This document shows positions 45,588 through 54,681 of a stretch of 64,000 bases of DNA, piece after piece (position 1 is the first letter of the stretch; the number at the start of each line of letters is the position of its first letter). The DNA is taken from NCBI RefSeq assembly GCF_002858765.1, contig NZ_PJRP01000001.1, positions 126,414 through 190,413 of the forward strand, read 5' to 3'. Under the pieces are notes generated by a model. That model saw nothing but the letters and a program-made list of their open reading frames with translations, made no database searches and was not told where the DNA came from. A program made the translations under genes and the position numbers. The DNA comes from Cupriavidus pauculus (GTDB taxonomy: Bacteria > Pseudomonadota > Gammaproteobacteria > Burkholderiales > Burkholderiaceae).

Positions 45588-45605
45588 CTGGTGGGCCTGG
45601 TGGAC

Positions 45606-46016
45606 CTAGTGGGCGAGCCAGCGCCAGATGCCATAGGCCGCCACCGCCCACACGCCCACCACCAGAACAATGCCCCAGCGACTGCGCGGCTTCGCGCCGC
45701 TGGCGGCCATCCATGCGCTCGCCTGTTCACGCGACGAAGCCAGCACGGCCGCAGACATCAGCCTGACGGCCAGCCAGATCAGCGCAGGCAACAGCAGCAC
45801 GTCATCGACATAGCCGAGCACGGGAATGAAGTCCGGCACAAGATCGATCGGACTCAACGCGTAGGCCACGACGAACGCGCCCAGCGCCTTCACATACCAG
45901 GGTGTATCGGGGTGCCGGCACGCGAACCAGAGCGCAACACCATCACGCTTGATGGCGCGCGCCCAGATGCGCAGGCGTTGGGTCAAGGGGAGTGGCGATT
46001 CGTTTCGGGGGTGCAC
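45606..46016 (-). CDS. YkvA-family (DUF1232) small membrane protein
   Basis: A 136-residue protein. The DUF1232 core 'AYALSPIDLVPDFIPVLGYV' with following DD is clear, and a C-terminal membrane helix (WGIVLVVGVWAVAAYGIW) ends the chain. No ATG lies in the expected range; a GTG at 46016 has GGAG seven bases in front and keeps the gene clear of the tRNA terminator. Function of the family is unknown. Confidence 0.78.
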   Translation of the reverse strand: MHPRNESPLPLTQRLRIWARAIKRDGVALWFACRHPDTPWYVKALGAFVVAYALSPIDLVPDFIPVLGYVDDVLLLPALIWLAVRLMSAAVLASSREQASAWMAASGAKPRSRWGIVLVVGVWAVAAYGIWRWLAH

Positions 46017-46103
46017 TGCGCGGCTCCGGATCGGCTCGATATTGTGACCCGAAGCGGAGTCGAATTCGTCAGGCGCGGCCTGATGAACCGAAACCACAAA
46101 ACA

Positions 46104-46129
46104 AAAACGGACGCCAAAGCGTCCGTTTT
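46104..46129 (-). terminator. Terminator of tRNA-Phe
   Basis: The perfect 11-bp stem AAAACGGACGC/GCGTCCGTTTT has a 4-base loop. On the minus strand, directly after the tRNA, it is followed by a T-rich run. Confidence 0.88.
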
Positions 46130-46137
46130 CTTGAATC

Positions 46138-46213
46138 TGGTGGCCTGGGACGGAATCGAACCGCCGACACAAGGATTTTCAATCCTCTGCTCTACCGACT
46201 GAGCTACCGGGCC
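46138..46213 (-). tRNA. tRNA-Phe (anticodon GAA)
   Basis: A 76-base tRNA read leftward. It has the acceptor GGCCCGG/CCAGGCC with one C-A mismatch, a D-arm 'GCTCAGTCGGTAGAGC', the anticodon loop TTGAAAA with GAA, a T-arm 'TTCGATT' loop and an encoded CCA end. The GAA anticodon identifies phenylalanine. The A (rather than G) in the acceptor's 3' side leaves a mismatch at pair 5; such a variant is unusual but does not prevent folding. The ntrX gene ends about 60 bp upstream. Confidence 0.95.
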
Positions 46214-46272
46214 AAAGAAGCGAAACTATAACCGCGGCCTTGGCCCTCGTCAAGCCTTTTCTGTGCTACTTG

Positions 46273-46989
46273 TTACTGCTCGGTCGGTTCCGGCTTGTTG
46301 CGGCCGAGCTCCACGCCCAACTGCTTGAGCTTGCGATACAGGTGGGTGCGCTCCAGACCCGTCTTTTCAGCCACGCGCGTCATGCTGCCGTGTTCGCGCA
46401 CCAGGTGGTACTCGAAATACGCGCGCTCGAACAGGTCGCGCGCCTCGCGCAGCGGCATGTCGAACGAGAACTGCATCTCCCCCTCGGGGACACCGCGCGA
46501 CGGGTTGCCGTTGGGGGCAGCCTCGGCAGGTGCCTCGGTCGGTGCGACTGAGGAAGCGGTCATTTCCGGCGTGCCGGCGGCCGCCAGCGGCACGGCCGCG
46601 GCCGGCGCGGTGCGGGGACGCTCGATGCCACGGGCCAGGCCCGCTTCCACGGCGGAAAGCAGCTTCTGCAGCGCGATGGGCTTCTCAAGAAAATTCAGCG
46701 CGCCGATCTTCGTGGCTTCCACGGCCGTATCAATCGTGGCGTGCCCCGACATCATGATGACCGGCATCGTCAGATAGCCCTGCGCGGACCACTCCTTGAG
46801 CAGCGTCACGCCATCGGTATCCGGCATCCAGATATCGAGCAGCACCAGGTCAGGCGTGGCATTCGCACGGAAATCACGCGCCTTCTGGGCGTTTTCCGCA
46901 AGCTCGACCACATGTCCTTCGTCACTGAGAATTTCCGAGAGCAGTTCCCGGATTCCCATTTCGTCATCGACTACGAGGATCGTTGCCAT
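46273..46989 (-). CDS. ntrX: Short NtrX-like response regulator (no AAA+ domain)
   Basis: A 238-residue regulator. The receiver domain (residues 1-120) has 'ILVVDDEMGIRELLSEILSD', phosphoacceptor Asp in 'LVLLDIWMPDTDGV' and Lys in 'NFLEKPIALQKLL', closely NtrX-like. A Pro/Ala-rich linker (125-165) replaces the usual sigma54-interacting AAA+ ATPase. The C-terminal FIS-type helix-turn-helix 'MTRVAEKTGLERTHLYRKLK' remains. It therefore cannot activate sigma54 promoters in the usual way and probably acts as a direct repressor or activator. It is transcribed after ntrY. Confidence 0.85.
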   Translation of the reverse strand: MATILVVDDEMGIRELLSEILSDEGHVVELAENAQKARDFRANATPDLVLLDIWMPDTDGVTLLKEWSAQGYLTMPVIMMSGHATIDTAVEATKIGALNFLEKPIALQKLLSAVEAGLARGIERPRTAPAAAVPLAAAGTPEMTASSVAPTEAPAEAAPNGNPSRGVPEGEMQFSFDMPLREARDLFERAYFEYHLVREHGSMTRVAEKTGLERTHLYRKLKQLGVELGRNKPEPTEQ

Positions 46990-47043
46990 ACTTCCCCTCT
47001 TAACCCCACCGCAGCGCTAACCGGAGGCGCCGGCGCGCAAGAT

Positions 47044-49527
47044 TTAAGCCAGTTTAACGAACAGGATCGAGATCTGCGCTCCGGCGATCTCGGTACCGTT
47101 CATGCGATTGCGCAATTCAATGCGCGCGCCATGTTCGTCAATGATCTTCTTCACCATCGCAAGCCCGAGACCCGTACCCTTGGCTTTCGTGGTCACATAC
47201 GGCTCGAACGCACGACTCAGGATGCGTGGTGCGAATCCAGGACCATTGTCCGTAATGGACAACTTGACGGCTTGCCGGTCTTCGCCGGCGGAATCTTTGT
47301 ATTCTACAGTCTCGGTGTGCAGAGTGATATGGGGCGCCGCCCTACCGGCCGCCACGTTGTCCGCCGCCGCATCCTGCGCATTCTGCAGGAGGTTGTGAAT
47401 CACCTGTCGCAACTGCGTCGGATCTCCCTTGATTTCCGGCAGATCCAGGCCCAGCGCCGCATGAATCACCGGGTGCTCGTGCTCGGCGGGATCGTCGATG
47501 CCGTACAGATGCAGGACTTCCGCCGCCAGGCTGTTCAGCGCCAGCGACTGCATCACCGCCGGCGGCGTACGCGCATAGTCGCGGAAGTCGTCCACCATGC
47601 GTTTCATTGCCGCTACCTGGTTAACGATCGTAGTGGCCCCGCGCTTTAGCACTTCGGCATCGGCATGCTCCAGCTTGGGCGACAGCTTCATCTGCAGCCG
47701 CTCGGCCGAAAGCTGGATCGGTGTCAGCGGATTCTTGATTTCGTGGGCCAGCCGGCGCGCCACCTCGCCCCACGCCACCGAGCGCTGGGCCGAGATCACG
47801 TCGGAGATATCGTCGAACACCACCACGTAGCCGGGCTCGTCGCGGCTGCCGCCCGGCAGGTGGGCGCCACGCACCAGCAGCGTGAGTGGCTGTTCCTCGT
47901 CGCCCGGCGGCAGTTCGATCTGCTTCTGCCAGTGTTGCGAGCCGCCCAGCACCTCGCGCGTGGTCTGCTCGGAGAATGCCTGGCGCACGATGTCGGCAAA
48001 GTCGCCCATGCCCGGAATCTGCTCGACGGGCTGGCCCAGCACGCCCGCGAACGGCTGGCGGAAGATGCGCTCGGCACCGGGGTTGGCCGTAATCAGCGTG
48101 AAGCGGCGGTCGAAGACCAGCACGCCGGCGGTCAGATTCTGCAGCACGCTTTCCAGGTACGCCTTCGATTGTTCCAGCGCCACGCGATTGTCTTCCACCG
48201 CGATGCGCGCTTCGGACAGCTGGCGCGTCATCTGGTTGAACTGCTGCGTCAGTTGGCCCAGTTCGTCGCGGCTCTTCAGCTCGCGCTTGGGTGAGAGGTC
48301 GCCCTCGGCCACTTCCTTCGTGCCCTGCAGCAGCATCAGCAGCGGCCGGGCCAGCTGGCCGCCCAGCAGCAGGGCCAGCATCACGGCGATGAAGACGGCC
48401 AGGAACAGCGTCAGCGTCAGCGTGCCGATGTACATCTTGCGCAGGCCAGTGCGACCGAGCGCCTTTTCCTGGTACTCCTGGTAGGCACGCTGCACTTCGT
48501 CCGCGTTGCGCGCCAGCACCGCCGGCACCGGATGCAGCACCTGCAGGTAGCGTTCCTCGCGCACCGTGTCACCGACCAGTCCGAAGCCCGTGGCCGGGGC
48601 ATCCTCGGGGCGGCGTTCGATGGAAAGCCCTGAGCCGGCCCAGCGGCTGCCCGGCGGCGCCAGCCGCGTGCGTGCGCGTGCCGCCGCAGCGGCAGCCGCG
48701 GCACTGGCGCTGACGCTGGCCGAAGCCTGCGCGGCTTCATCGGGTGTAGTCGGGGCTGGCGCGGGGCCTAGCGGAATGATGACGCGGATCCGGTACAGGT
48801 GGCTGCTGTCGAGGTTGGCCGGCGCCTTGTCGCTGCCGGTGGGGTCGGTGCCGCCCTCCACGGCCGCGTAGCCGCCCGCCATGCGTGCCTGCTCGGCCAG
48901 CACGCCCGATGGAATGTCAGGCACCAGCGTGGCGTAGCTGCTCGACGCCGTGGCCAGCACGCGGCCGCTCCCGGTGAAGATCGCGGCTTCCTGGATGCCG
49001 TACTGCTCGCGCAGACGGTTCAGCTGCAGCGACGAGGCCATGCCCGATGCGCCCGTGAGCTGGTCCGCCATCAGGCGTGCCTTGCCTTGCAGATCGGCCA
49101 GCTGGCTGTCGATGGTGGAGCGTCCCAGGTTCAGCCCCGCCTCCAGGGCGTTCTCCACGCGCACGTCAAACCAGGATTCGATGCTGCGCGATACGAACTG
49201 CAGGGACACCAGGTAGATCAGCACGCCGGGCAGCACGCCCACCACGCCGAAGAACACGGCCAGCTTGCTCATCAGCCGCGTACCAAACTTGCCCCGCCGG
49301 TAGCGCACCCACAACGTGAACGCGAGCGCGCCAACCGTCAGGACCAGCAACACCCCGACCACGAGGTTGATCTTGAACAGCAGTGTGAAATAGCGATCGA
49401 AGAATTCGGTGTTTGCCGATGCGCCCGCCAGCAGGCCCACCAGCACCAGCGCCAGAAAGACGATGATGCCGACCACCACGCGATAGAGCACGCGGCGGAA
49501 CCGGCTATCCCACGGGTTGCCGTTCAT
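47044..49527 (-). CDS. ntrY: NtrY-like sensor histidine kinase
   Basis: An 827-residue membrane kinase. Three or four N-terminal helices and a periplasmic domain are followed by HAMP ('ARPLLMLLQGTKEVAEGDLS'), a PAS domain, the phospho-His in 'RRLAHEIKNPLTPIQL' and an ATPase domain with 'GPGFAPRILSRAFEPYVTTK'. The periplasmic domain contains an Ala/Ser-rich low-complexity stretch near residue 260. Its ATG overlaps the stop of the DUF4390 gene by four bases. NtrY relatives sense redox or nitrogen state; the partner ntrX follows after 54 bp. Confidence 0.9.
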   Translation of the reverse strand: MNGNPWDSRFRRVLYRVVVGIIVFLALVLVGLLAGASANTEFFDRYFTLLFKINLVVGVLLVLTVGALAFTLWVRYRRGKFGTRLMSKLAVFFGVVGVLPGVLIYLVSLQFVSRSIESWFDVRVENALEAGLNLGRSTIDSQLADLQGKARLMADQLTGASGMASSLQLNRLREQYGIQEAAIFTGSGRVLATASSSYATLVPDIPSGVLAEQARMAGGYAAVEGGTDPTGSDKAPANLDSSHLYRIRVIIPLGPAPAPTTPDEAAQASASVSASAAAAAAAARARTRLAPPGSRWAGSGLSIERRPEDAPATGFGLVGDTVREERYLQVLHPVPAVLARNADEVQRAYQEYQEKALGRTGLRKMYIGTLTLTLFLAVFIAVMLALLLGGQLARPLLMLLQGTKEVAEGDLSPKRELKSRDELGQLTQQFNQMTRQLSEARIAVEDNRVALEQSKAYLESVLQNLTAGVLVFDRRFTLITANPGAERIFRQPFAGVLGQPVEQIPGMGDFADIVRQAFSEQTTREVLGGSQHWQKQIELPPGDEEQPLTLLVRGAHLPGGSRDEPGYVVVFDDISDVISAQRSVAWGEVARRLAHEIKNPLTPIQLSAERLQMKLSPKLEHADAEVLKRGATTIVNQVAAMKRMVDDFRDYARTPPAVMQSLALNSLAAEVLHLYGIDDPAEHEHPVIHAALGLDLPEIKGDPTQLRQVIHNLLQNAQDAAADNVAAGRAAPHITLHTETVEYKDSAGEDRQAVKLSITDNGPGFAPRILSRAFEPYVTTKAKGTGLGLAMVKKIIDEHGARIELRNRMNGTEIAGAQISILFVKLA

Positions 49528-50348
49528 GGCTGACTGGCCGGCTGGACCAGTTGGATGGGCGACAGCACATTCGACACCGTTTGCGCGAACGGTGCGCGCA
49601 ACTCGGCGGAGACTCCCGACGCGGCGGTCGGCGCAGACCCCGGCATGGCCGGCGGCGCGGGCGGTGCTACTGGTGGCGGGGGTGGTGGCGGCGGCGGGGC
49701 GTCCAGGTTGGTGGGCACCGTGTAGTTGAAGCGTTTCCACTCCGACGACAGGTTCCATTCGCGCGTGTTCACCGCATTGATCTGGAACGGCTTGGGCAAT
49801 TGCGACAGATCCAGCCGCATGCGCGTCTCGGCGTGATACGTCTCGCCGGTCTTTACGTCCTTGCGCTCGAACACGCGCCAGCCGCGCACCTGCTGGATAA
49901 ACTGCAGCGCGCCCTTCAGGCGATTGAACGGCAATTGCAGGCCACCGGTCGACACGCGATATTGCCGCGTCAGCGGCTGGTAAGACAGACGCACCGAACG
50001 CGAGGCGTTGACGGGCTTTTCATCGAACCAGTACCAGCGCGACCGCGACAGCTGGAAGTCGACCACGAAATAGAGCGAGATGCCCTTGTGCAGGGCGTCT
50101 TCGAGCGCGGGCGGTAGATCGAAGTCGAACGACGCGCCAAGCTCGAAGCCGCCGTCCTGAAAGTCGATGCGCGCCTCGGTGGTTTCAATCAGCTGCGCCC
50201 CGGCATGGGGCACGTACACGACCAGTGCCAGCAGCAGCAATGCGGTTGCGTACCACGTGCGCAGGATGCCGGCCAGCGGTGCTGCCGGCCATTCGCGCGC
50301 CGCGCGGCCGGGGGCACGTAGGACGAACAGGCGCTGCAGGTTCGGCAT
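49524..50348 (-). CDS. DUF4390 exported protein
   Basis: A 274-residue protein with an N-terminal membrane segment (TALLLLALVVYVPHAGAQ) that may act as signal peptide. The DUF4390 core includes 'FELGASFDFDLPPALEDALH' and 'VNTREWNLSSEWKRFNY'. A run of nine prolines and a Pro/Ala tail end the chain. Its function is unknown, but the gene repeatedly sits between rsmB and ntrYX in this group, here with a 4-base overlap into ntrY, so it may be a sensor accessory. That role is inference. Confidence 0.82.
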   Translation of the reverse strand: MPNLQRLFVLRAPGRAAREWPAAPLAGILRTWYATALLLLALVVYVPHAGAQLIETTEARIDFQDGGFELGASFDFDLPPALEDALHKGISLYFVVDFQLSRSRWYWFDEKPVNASRSVRLSYQPLTRQYRVSTGGLQLPFNRLKGALQFIQQVRGWRVFERKDVKTGETYHAETRMRLDLSQLPKPFQINAVNTREWNLSSEWKRFNYTVPTNLDAPPPPPPPPPVAPPAPPAMPGSAPTAASGVSAELRAPFAQTVSNVLSPIQLVQPASQP

Positions 50349-50359
50349 TGGTGGAAATA

Positions 50360-51733
50360 TCAGGCGCGTTTCTGGAAGCGGGCGTAGTAGAAGCCATCGT
50401 GATCCGATGGCAGGCTGGCCTCGCCGGCGGTCCCGCTGCCGGTCGTCTCAGGCGCCTTGATGCCGGGCAGCAGTTGCCCCGGCGCCTGCAATCGTATCGC
50501 ATCTGGAAGCTGCGCACCAAACCAGAGCGCCTGCTCCTCGCCTTCCGTTGGGAAAATAGAACAGGTCACGTAGACCAGGATGCCGCCCCGTTTCAGCAGC
50601 GGCCACAGCTGCGAAACGATGCGGCGCTGCTCGGTCATCAGCTTGGCCACGTCGGACTCGCGCCGCAGCCAGCGGATATCGGGGTGCCGCCGCACGATGC
50701 CCGACGCCGAGCATGGCACATCGGCCAGGATGCGATCGAATGGTTGGCCATCCCACCAGTCCTTGGGGCGGCTTGCGTCGCCCACGATCACTTCGGCGCG
50801 TTGTCCCAGGCGAGCCAGGTTGTCGTGGATGCGAGCGGCGCGTTGCGCGTCGCTTTCCACCGCCGTCACGTGGATGTCGGCAAGCTCCAGCAGATGGCCG
50901 GTCTTGCCGCCGGGCGCCGCGCAGGCGTCCAGCACGCGCATGCCGTCGGAAACTTCGCACAGCGGCGCGGCCAGTTGCGCACCGGCGTCCTGCACCGATA
51001 CGTCGCCTTCGGCAAAACCGGGAATCTGCGATACCGGAAAGGCCCGCGCCAGACGCACGGCCTGCTCACCCACGGCGGTGCCGGCCAGCCCGGCATTGGC
51101 CAGTTCCTGAAGATACGCCTGCACCGAAATGCGCTTCGGATTGACCCGCAACGTCATCGGCGGTCGTTCGTTGACGCTCTCGGCCAGGGCCATCCACTGG
51201 TCGGGGTAGGCGCGGCGCAGTTGCGCGAGCCACCACGACGGCAGGTTCCAGCGTGCTTCCTCGTCCTGCATGATCTTCGGCATCAGCGCCTTGCGCTCGC
51301 GCAGGAAGCGGCGCAGGACGGCATTCACCAGGCCGCGCGCATGCGCGGTCTTGGGTTCCGAGGCCGCCGCGCTGACGGCCTGGTCCACGACGGTGAAATC
51401 GGAATAGCCACCTCGCCCCACCTTGCCGCCATGGCCTTCCTCGCCCTCGATCAGCAGGGCCAGCGCCACGGCCAGCAGGGAATCGACAAGAGCACCGGGC
51501 GGACGCGTCACCAGTTGCGTCACCAGCGCGCGCGTGGTGCCGAACAGGCGGACGGAGCGATATGCCAGGTCCTGGATGGCGCCGCGCGTGGCGGCGTCGC
51601 GTACGCGGTCCAGCCGCAGATGGGTGGCGACATCTTCGATGGCCTGCGGCAGGGCCGCGCCTTCGTGCACGCCGCGAACAGCCGCGGCAGCACCGAGCAT
51701 CTGGAAGGCAAGGGATTCGTGAGGCAGGCGCAT
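50360..51733 (-). CDS. rsmB: 16S rRNA m5C967 methyltransferase RsmB
   Basis: A 457-residue rRNA methyltransferase. The N-terminal NusB-like RNA-binding domain is followed by the SAM motif 'VLDACAAPGGKTGHLLEL'. The two active-site cysteines lie in DVPCSASG and VTCSIFPTEGE. The ATG at 51733 starts the conserved part ('MRLPHESLAFQM'); an upstream TTG is possible and no clear ribosome site supports either. The DUF4390 gene starts 11 bp after its stop, so this is the head of an rsmB-DUF4390-ntrY-ntrX unit. Confidence 0.9.
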   Translation of the reverse strand: MRLPHESLAFQMLGAAAAVRGVHEGAALPQAIEDVATHLRLDRVRDAATRGAIQDLAYRSVRLFGTTRALVTQLVTRPPGALVDSLLAVALALLIEGEEGHGGKVGRGGYSDFTVVDQAVSAAASEPKTAHARGLVNAVLRRFLRERKALMPKIMQDEEARWNLPSWWLAQLRRAYPDQWMALAESVNERPPMTLRVNPKRISVQAYLQELANAGLAGTAVGEQAVRLARAFPVSQIPGFAEGDVSVQDAGAQLAAPLCEVSDGMRVLDACAAPGGKTGHLLELADIHVTAVESDAQRAARIHDNLARLGQRAEVIVGDASRPKDWWDGQPFDRILADVPCSASGIVRRHPDIRWLRRESDVAKLMTEQRRIVSQLWPLLKRGGILVYVTCSIFPTEGEEQALWFGAQLPDAIRLQAPGQLLPGIKAPETTGSGTAGEASLPSDHDGFYYARFQKRA

Positions 51734-51897
51734 ACGGAAAATCAGACTGGCAACGTAGGAAAAGGAGTGACGCAACAGGCGTCGGGTCGGGCGGATACAA
51801 GAATGCCCGCCGGTTCCCGGGGGAACACAGCGGGCAGTTTACCCGTTGTCGCGGGCTGGCCGGTCAAACTGGCCAAATCCCGGTGCCGGTGCTGGCA

Positions 51898-52758
51898 TCA
51901 GGCGGGATAGCTGCCCGTCTGCGCCATGTGCATCAGGCGAGAGATGCGCTCCTCGGTGGCCGGGTGCGTCGAGAACAGGTTGGCGATGCCGCCGCCGGAC
52001 AGCGGGTTCATGATCATCATCTGCGCCGTGGCCGGGTGCGCTTCGGCCGCCTGGAACGGGATGCCCTGCGCGAAGCGATGGATCTTGTCCAGCGCGCTGG
52101 CCAGTGCCTGCGGGTCGCCGCTGATCTCGGCGCCGCCTCGGTCAGCCTCGAATTCGCGTGCCCGCGATATCGCCATCTGGATCAGCGATGCGGCCAGCGG
52201 GGCCAGGATGGCCACGGCAATCGAGGCGATCGGGTTGGTACGGTTGCCGTTCTCGTCGCGGCCGCCAAAGAACATCGCCATGTTGGCCAGCGCCGAGATG
52301 GCACCGGCCATGGTGGCGGCGATGGTCGACGTCAGGATGTCGCGGTGCTTCACGTGCGCCAGCTCGTGCGCCATCACGCCGCGCAGTTCGCGGTCGGACA
52401 GCACGCGCAGGATGCCGGTGGTGGCGGCCACGGCCGCATGCTCGGGATTGCGGCCCGTGGCAAAGGCGTTGGGGGCGTCCTCGTTGATCAGGTACACGCG
52501 CGGCATGGGCAGGCCGGCACGCTGGGCCAGTTCCTGCACCATGTTGTAGAACTGCGGCGCGGTGCTGGCATCCACTTCCTGCGCGTTGTACATGCGCAGG
52601 ACCATCTTGTCCGAGAACCAGTAGGAGAAGAAGTTCATGCCCAGCGCGATCAGCAGGGCGAACATCATGCCGCTACGGCCGCCGATCATGCCGCCGATGA
52701 CGATGAACAGCGCCGTGATGGCGGCCATCAGCATGAAGGTCTTGACCCAGTTGAACAT
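51898..52758 (-). CDS. htpX: Membrane zinc protease HtpX
   Basis: A 286-residue inner-membrane metalloprotease. Two N-terminal helices (5-21, 31-48) precede the zinc motif HELAH (131-135) and the third ligand Glu204 in REFEADRGG. Further helices lie between. It degrades misfolded membrane proteins with FtsH. The family's usual length is matched. It lies downstream of fmt in the same direction with a 135-bp gap, so it probably has its own heat- or stress-inducible promoter, which I could not pinpoint. Confidence 0.95.
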   Translation of the reverse strand: MFNWVKTFMLMAAITALFIVIGGMIGGRSGMMFALLIALGMNFFSYWFSDKMVLRMYNAQEVDASTAPQFYNMVQELAQRAGLPMPRVYLINEDAPNAFATGRNPEHAAVAATTGILRVLSDRELRGVMAHELAHVKHRDILTSTIAATMAGAISALANMAMFFGGRDENGNRTNPIASIAVAILAPLAASLIQMAISRAREFEADRGGAEISGDPQALASALDKIHRFAQGIPFQAAEAHPATAQMMIMNPLSGGGIANLFSTHPATEERISRLMHMAQTGSYPA

Positions 52759-52893
52759 GGTTTGGTCTCCAGAGAGATCGATCAGGGCGCGTACCCGCCC
52801 CTGCGGGACGCGATGTTCGTTAGATAGGGCCAGGACCGCAGGAATTCAATGCTGATGACAGGGTTTTACGATGCAGAGGGACGCAAACGCCAC

Positions 52894-53895
52894 TCAGGCT
52901 GCGCCGCCGACCAGGCATCGCGTGCCGGGTGGCAGCGGCATGGCCTGCAGGAACTGCTGGGCCGGCTGGCGGCGGCCTCCGGCCTTCTGCAGTTCGGTCA
53001 CCTGCAGTGCGCTGCCGTCGCCACACGCGATGATCACGCCGGCGGCATCCGATGCCAGTACGGTGCCAGGCGGATGGGGCAGGCTGGTACCGGCCGCCAG
53101 CGGCAGCGCCTGCCAGCACTTGATGACGGTATCGCCCACCTGGATCGTGGCACCCGGAAACGGATTGAAGGCGCGCACCTGGCTGGCCAGCGCCGCGGCC
53201 GGGCGGGTCAGGTCCAGCGGGGCTTCATCCTTGGCGATTTTCTCGGCGTAGGTGATGCCGGCTTCGGGCTGGGGCGTGGCCTGCAACGGCTGGCCGGCGC
53301 CCAGCTGGCGCAGGGCGTCGACGATCATGCGGCCGCCCAGCGCGGCCAGCGTGTCGTGCAGGCTGCCGGTGCTGTCCTGCGGACCAATCGCCACCGCCTC
53401 GCGCGATAGCATCGCGCCGGTATCGAGCCCTTCGTCCATCTGCATCAGCGTGATGCCGGTCTCGACGTCGCCGGCCTCGATGGCGCGATGGATAGGCGCC
53501 GCGCCGCGCCAACGCGGCAGCAGCGACGCATGGATGTTCAGACACCCATGGCGCGGCAGATCGAGTACCTCGGCCGGCAGGATCAGGCCGTAGGCGGCCA
53601 CCACCATGACATCGGGGGCGATTTGCGCCAGGGTGTCCACGGCGGCCCCGGCTTCCTCGGGATACTTGCCGTTCCGGCGCAGCGAGCGCGGCTGGAGCAC
53701 GGGGCCCAGCCCGGCTTCCAGTGCGAACTGCTTGACCGGGCTGGCCTGCAGCTGCATGCCCCGGCCCGCAGGCCGGTCGGGCTGGGTCAGCACGGCAACC
53801 ACCGGAAAACCGGCAGCGTGAATGGCCTCAAGGGCAACGCGCGCAAACTCGGGAGTGCCGGCAAACGCGACGCGCAGTGGCTGGGCTTGAGTCAT
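52894..53895 (-). CDS. fmt: Methionyl-tRNA formyltransferase
   Basis: A 333-residue enzyme that formylates initiator Met-tRNA. The start '[20 protein letters not shown]' is typical. The catalytic loop '[20 protein letters not shown]' with SLLP and the conserved Asp in '[12 protein letters not shown]' are present, followed by the C-terminal OB-type domain. Gene order def-fmt is standard and joins formylation to deformylation. A strong hairpin lies between them. Confidence 0.95.
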   Translation of the reverse strand: MTQAQPLRVAFAGTPEFARVALEAIHAAGFPVVAVLTQPDRPAGRGMQLQASPVKQFALEAGLGPVLQPRSLRRNGKYPEEAGAAVDTLAQIAPDVMVVAAYGLILPAEVLDLPRHGCLNIHASLLPRWRGAAPIHRAIEAGDVETGITLMQMDEGLDTGAMLSREAVAIGPQDSTGSLHDTLAALGGRMIVDALRQLGAGQPLQATPQPEAGITYAEKIAKDEAPLDLTRPAAALASQVRAFNPFPGATIQVGDTVIKCWQALPLAAGTSLPHPPGTVLASDAAGVIIACGDGSALQVTELQKAGGRRQPAQQFLQAMPLPPGTRCLVGGAA

Positions 53896-53918
53896 GACAG
53901 GAATCCGCGGGTAGAAAC

Positions 53919-53945
53919 GACACCGGCCGCATAGCGGCCGGTGTC
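53919..53945. terminator. Perfect 12-bp hairpin between def and fmt
   Basis: GACACCGGCCGC-ATA-GCGGCCGGTGTC, with no T-run on either side. Both genes are read leftward, so this may act as a processing or stabilising element rather than a full terminator. Confidence 0.6.
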
Positions 53946-54010
53946 GTGAAGTGTCTCAGGAGATGTAACGATAGCAGACGCCACCTGCGTGGCACGCCTC
54001 TGTTACATCC

Positions 54011-54517
54011 TTACATGCGCGAGCGGACGCGCTTCTGGAGCTTGCTCTTGATGCGGTTCAGCTTGAGCGGTGACAGATATTCGACGAATACCTTGCCGTT
54101 CAGGTGGTCGATCTCGTGCTGTATACATACAGCCAGCAGATCGTCGGCATCAAGCTCGAACGTTTCGCCCTTTTCATTGAGGGCGCGCACCTTGACGCGG
54201 TCGGGCCGCTCCACGCGGTCGTAGACCTCCGGCACCGACAGGCAGCCCTCTTCCCAGACCTTGCGGTTGTCGCTGGCCCAGATGATTTCCGGGTTGATGA
54301 ACACCATCAGTTCGTCGCGCGTCTCGGAGATGTCGATCGTGATCACGCGCTCATGCACGTCCACCTGCGTGGCGGCCAGGCCGATGCCGGGCGCGTCGTA
54401 CATGGTTTCCGCCATGTCGTGGGCGAGCTGGCGGATACGGTCGTCCACCACCGCCACGGGCTTGGCCACGGTATGGAGGCGAGGATCGGGGTAGGTGAGG
54501 ATGTCGAGTTTGGCCAT
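54011..54517 (-). CDS. def: Peptide deformylase
   Basis: A 168-residue metalloenzyme removing the formyl group from new proteins. All three motifs are present: GIGLAATQ (44-51), EGCLS with metal ligand Cys92, and HEIDH with His134 and His138. The start at 54517 gives the canonical [11 protein letters not shown] beginning. It is divergent from the LysM-protein gene and upstream of fmt. Confidence 0.95.
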   Translation of the reverse strand: MAKLDILTYPDPRLHTVAKPVAVVDDRIRQLAHDMAETMYDAPGIGLAATQVDVHERVITIDISETRDELMVFINPEIIWASDNRKVWEEGCLSVPEVYDRVERPDRVKVRALNEKGETFELDADDLLAVCIQHEIDHLNGKVFVEYLSPLKLNRIKSKLQKRVRSRM

Positions 54518-54681
54518 GATGCTCGGGCGCAACGCCGGGTGCTGTCCACTGCCCGACCGCCGTTGCGGCGTGCGGGGTTTCCATGCAGAATCGGGGCGCT
54601 AGTACAAAAATTCAAGGCGCGCCGCAGCAGGCACGCTCTACCTAGGGTCAATCCGGTCGTTCTCCCGACCGGCTCAGGAAA

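Noticed and set aside
45606-46172. A longer version of the YkvA-family protein beginning near 46172.
   Set aside because: It would run through tRNA-Phe and its terminator; the GTG at 46016 has a well-placed ribosome site.
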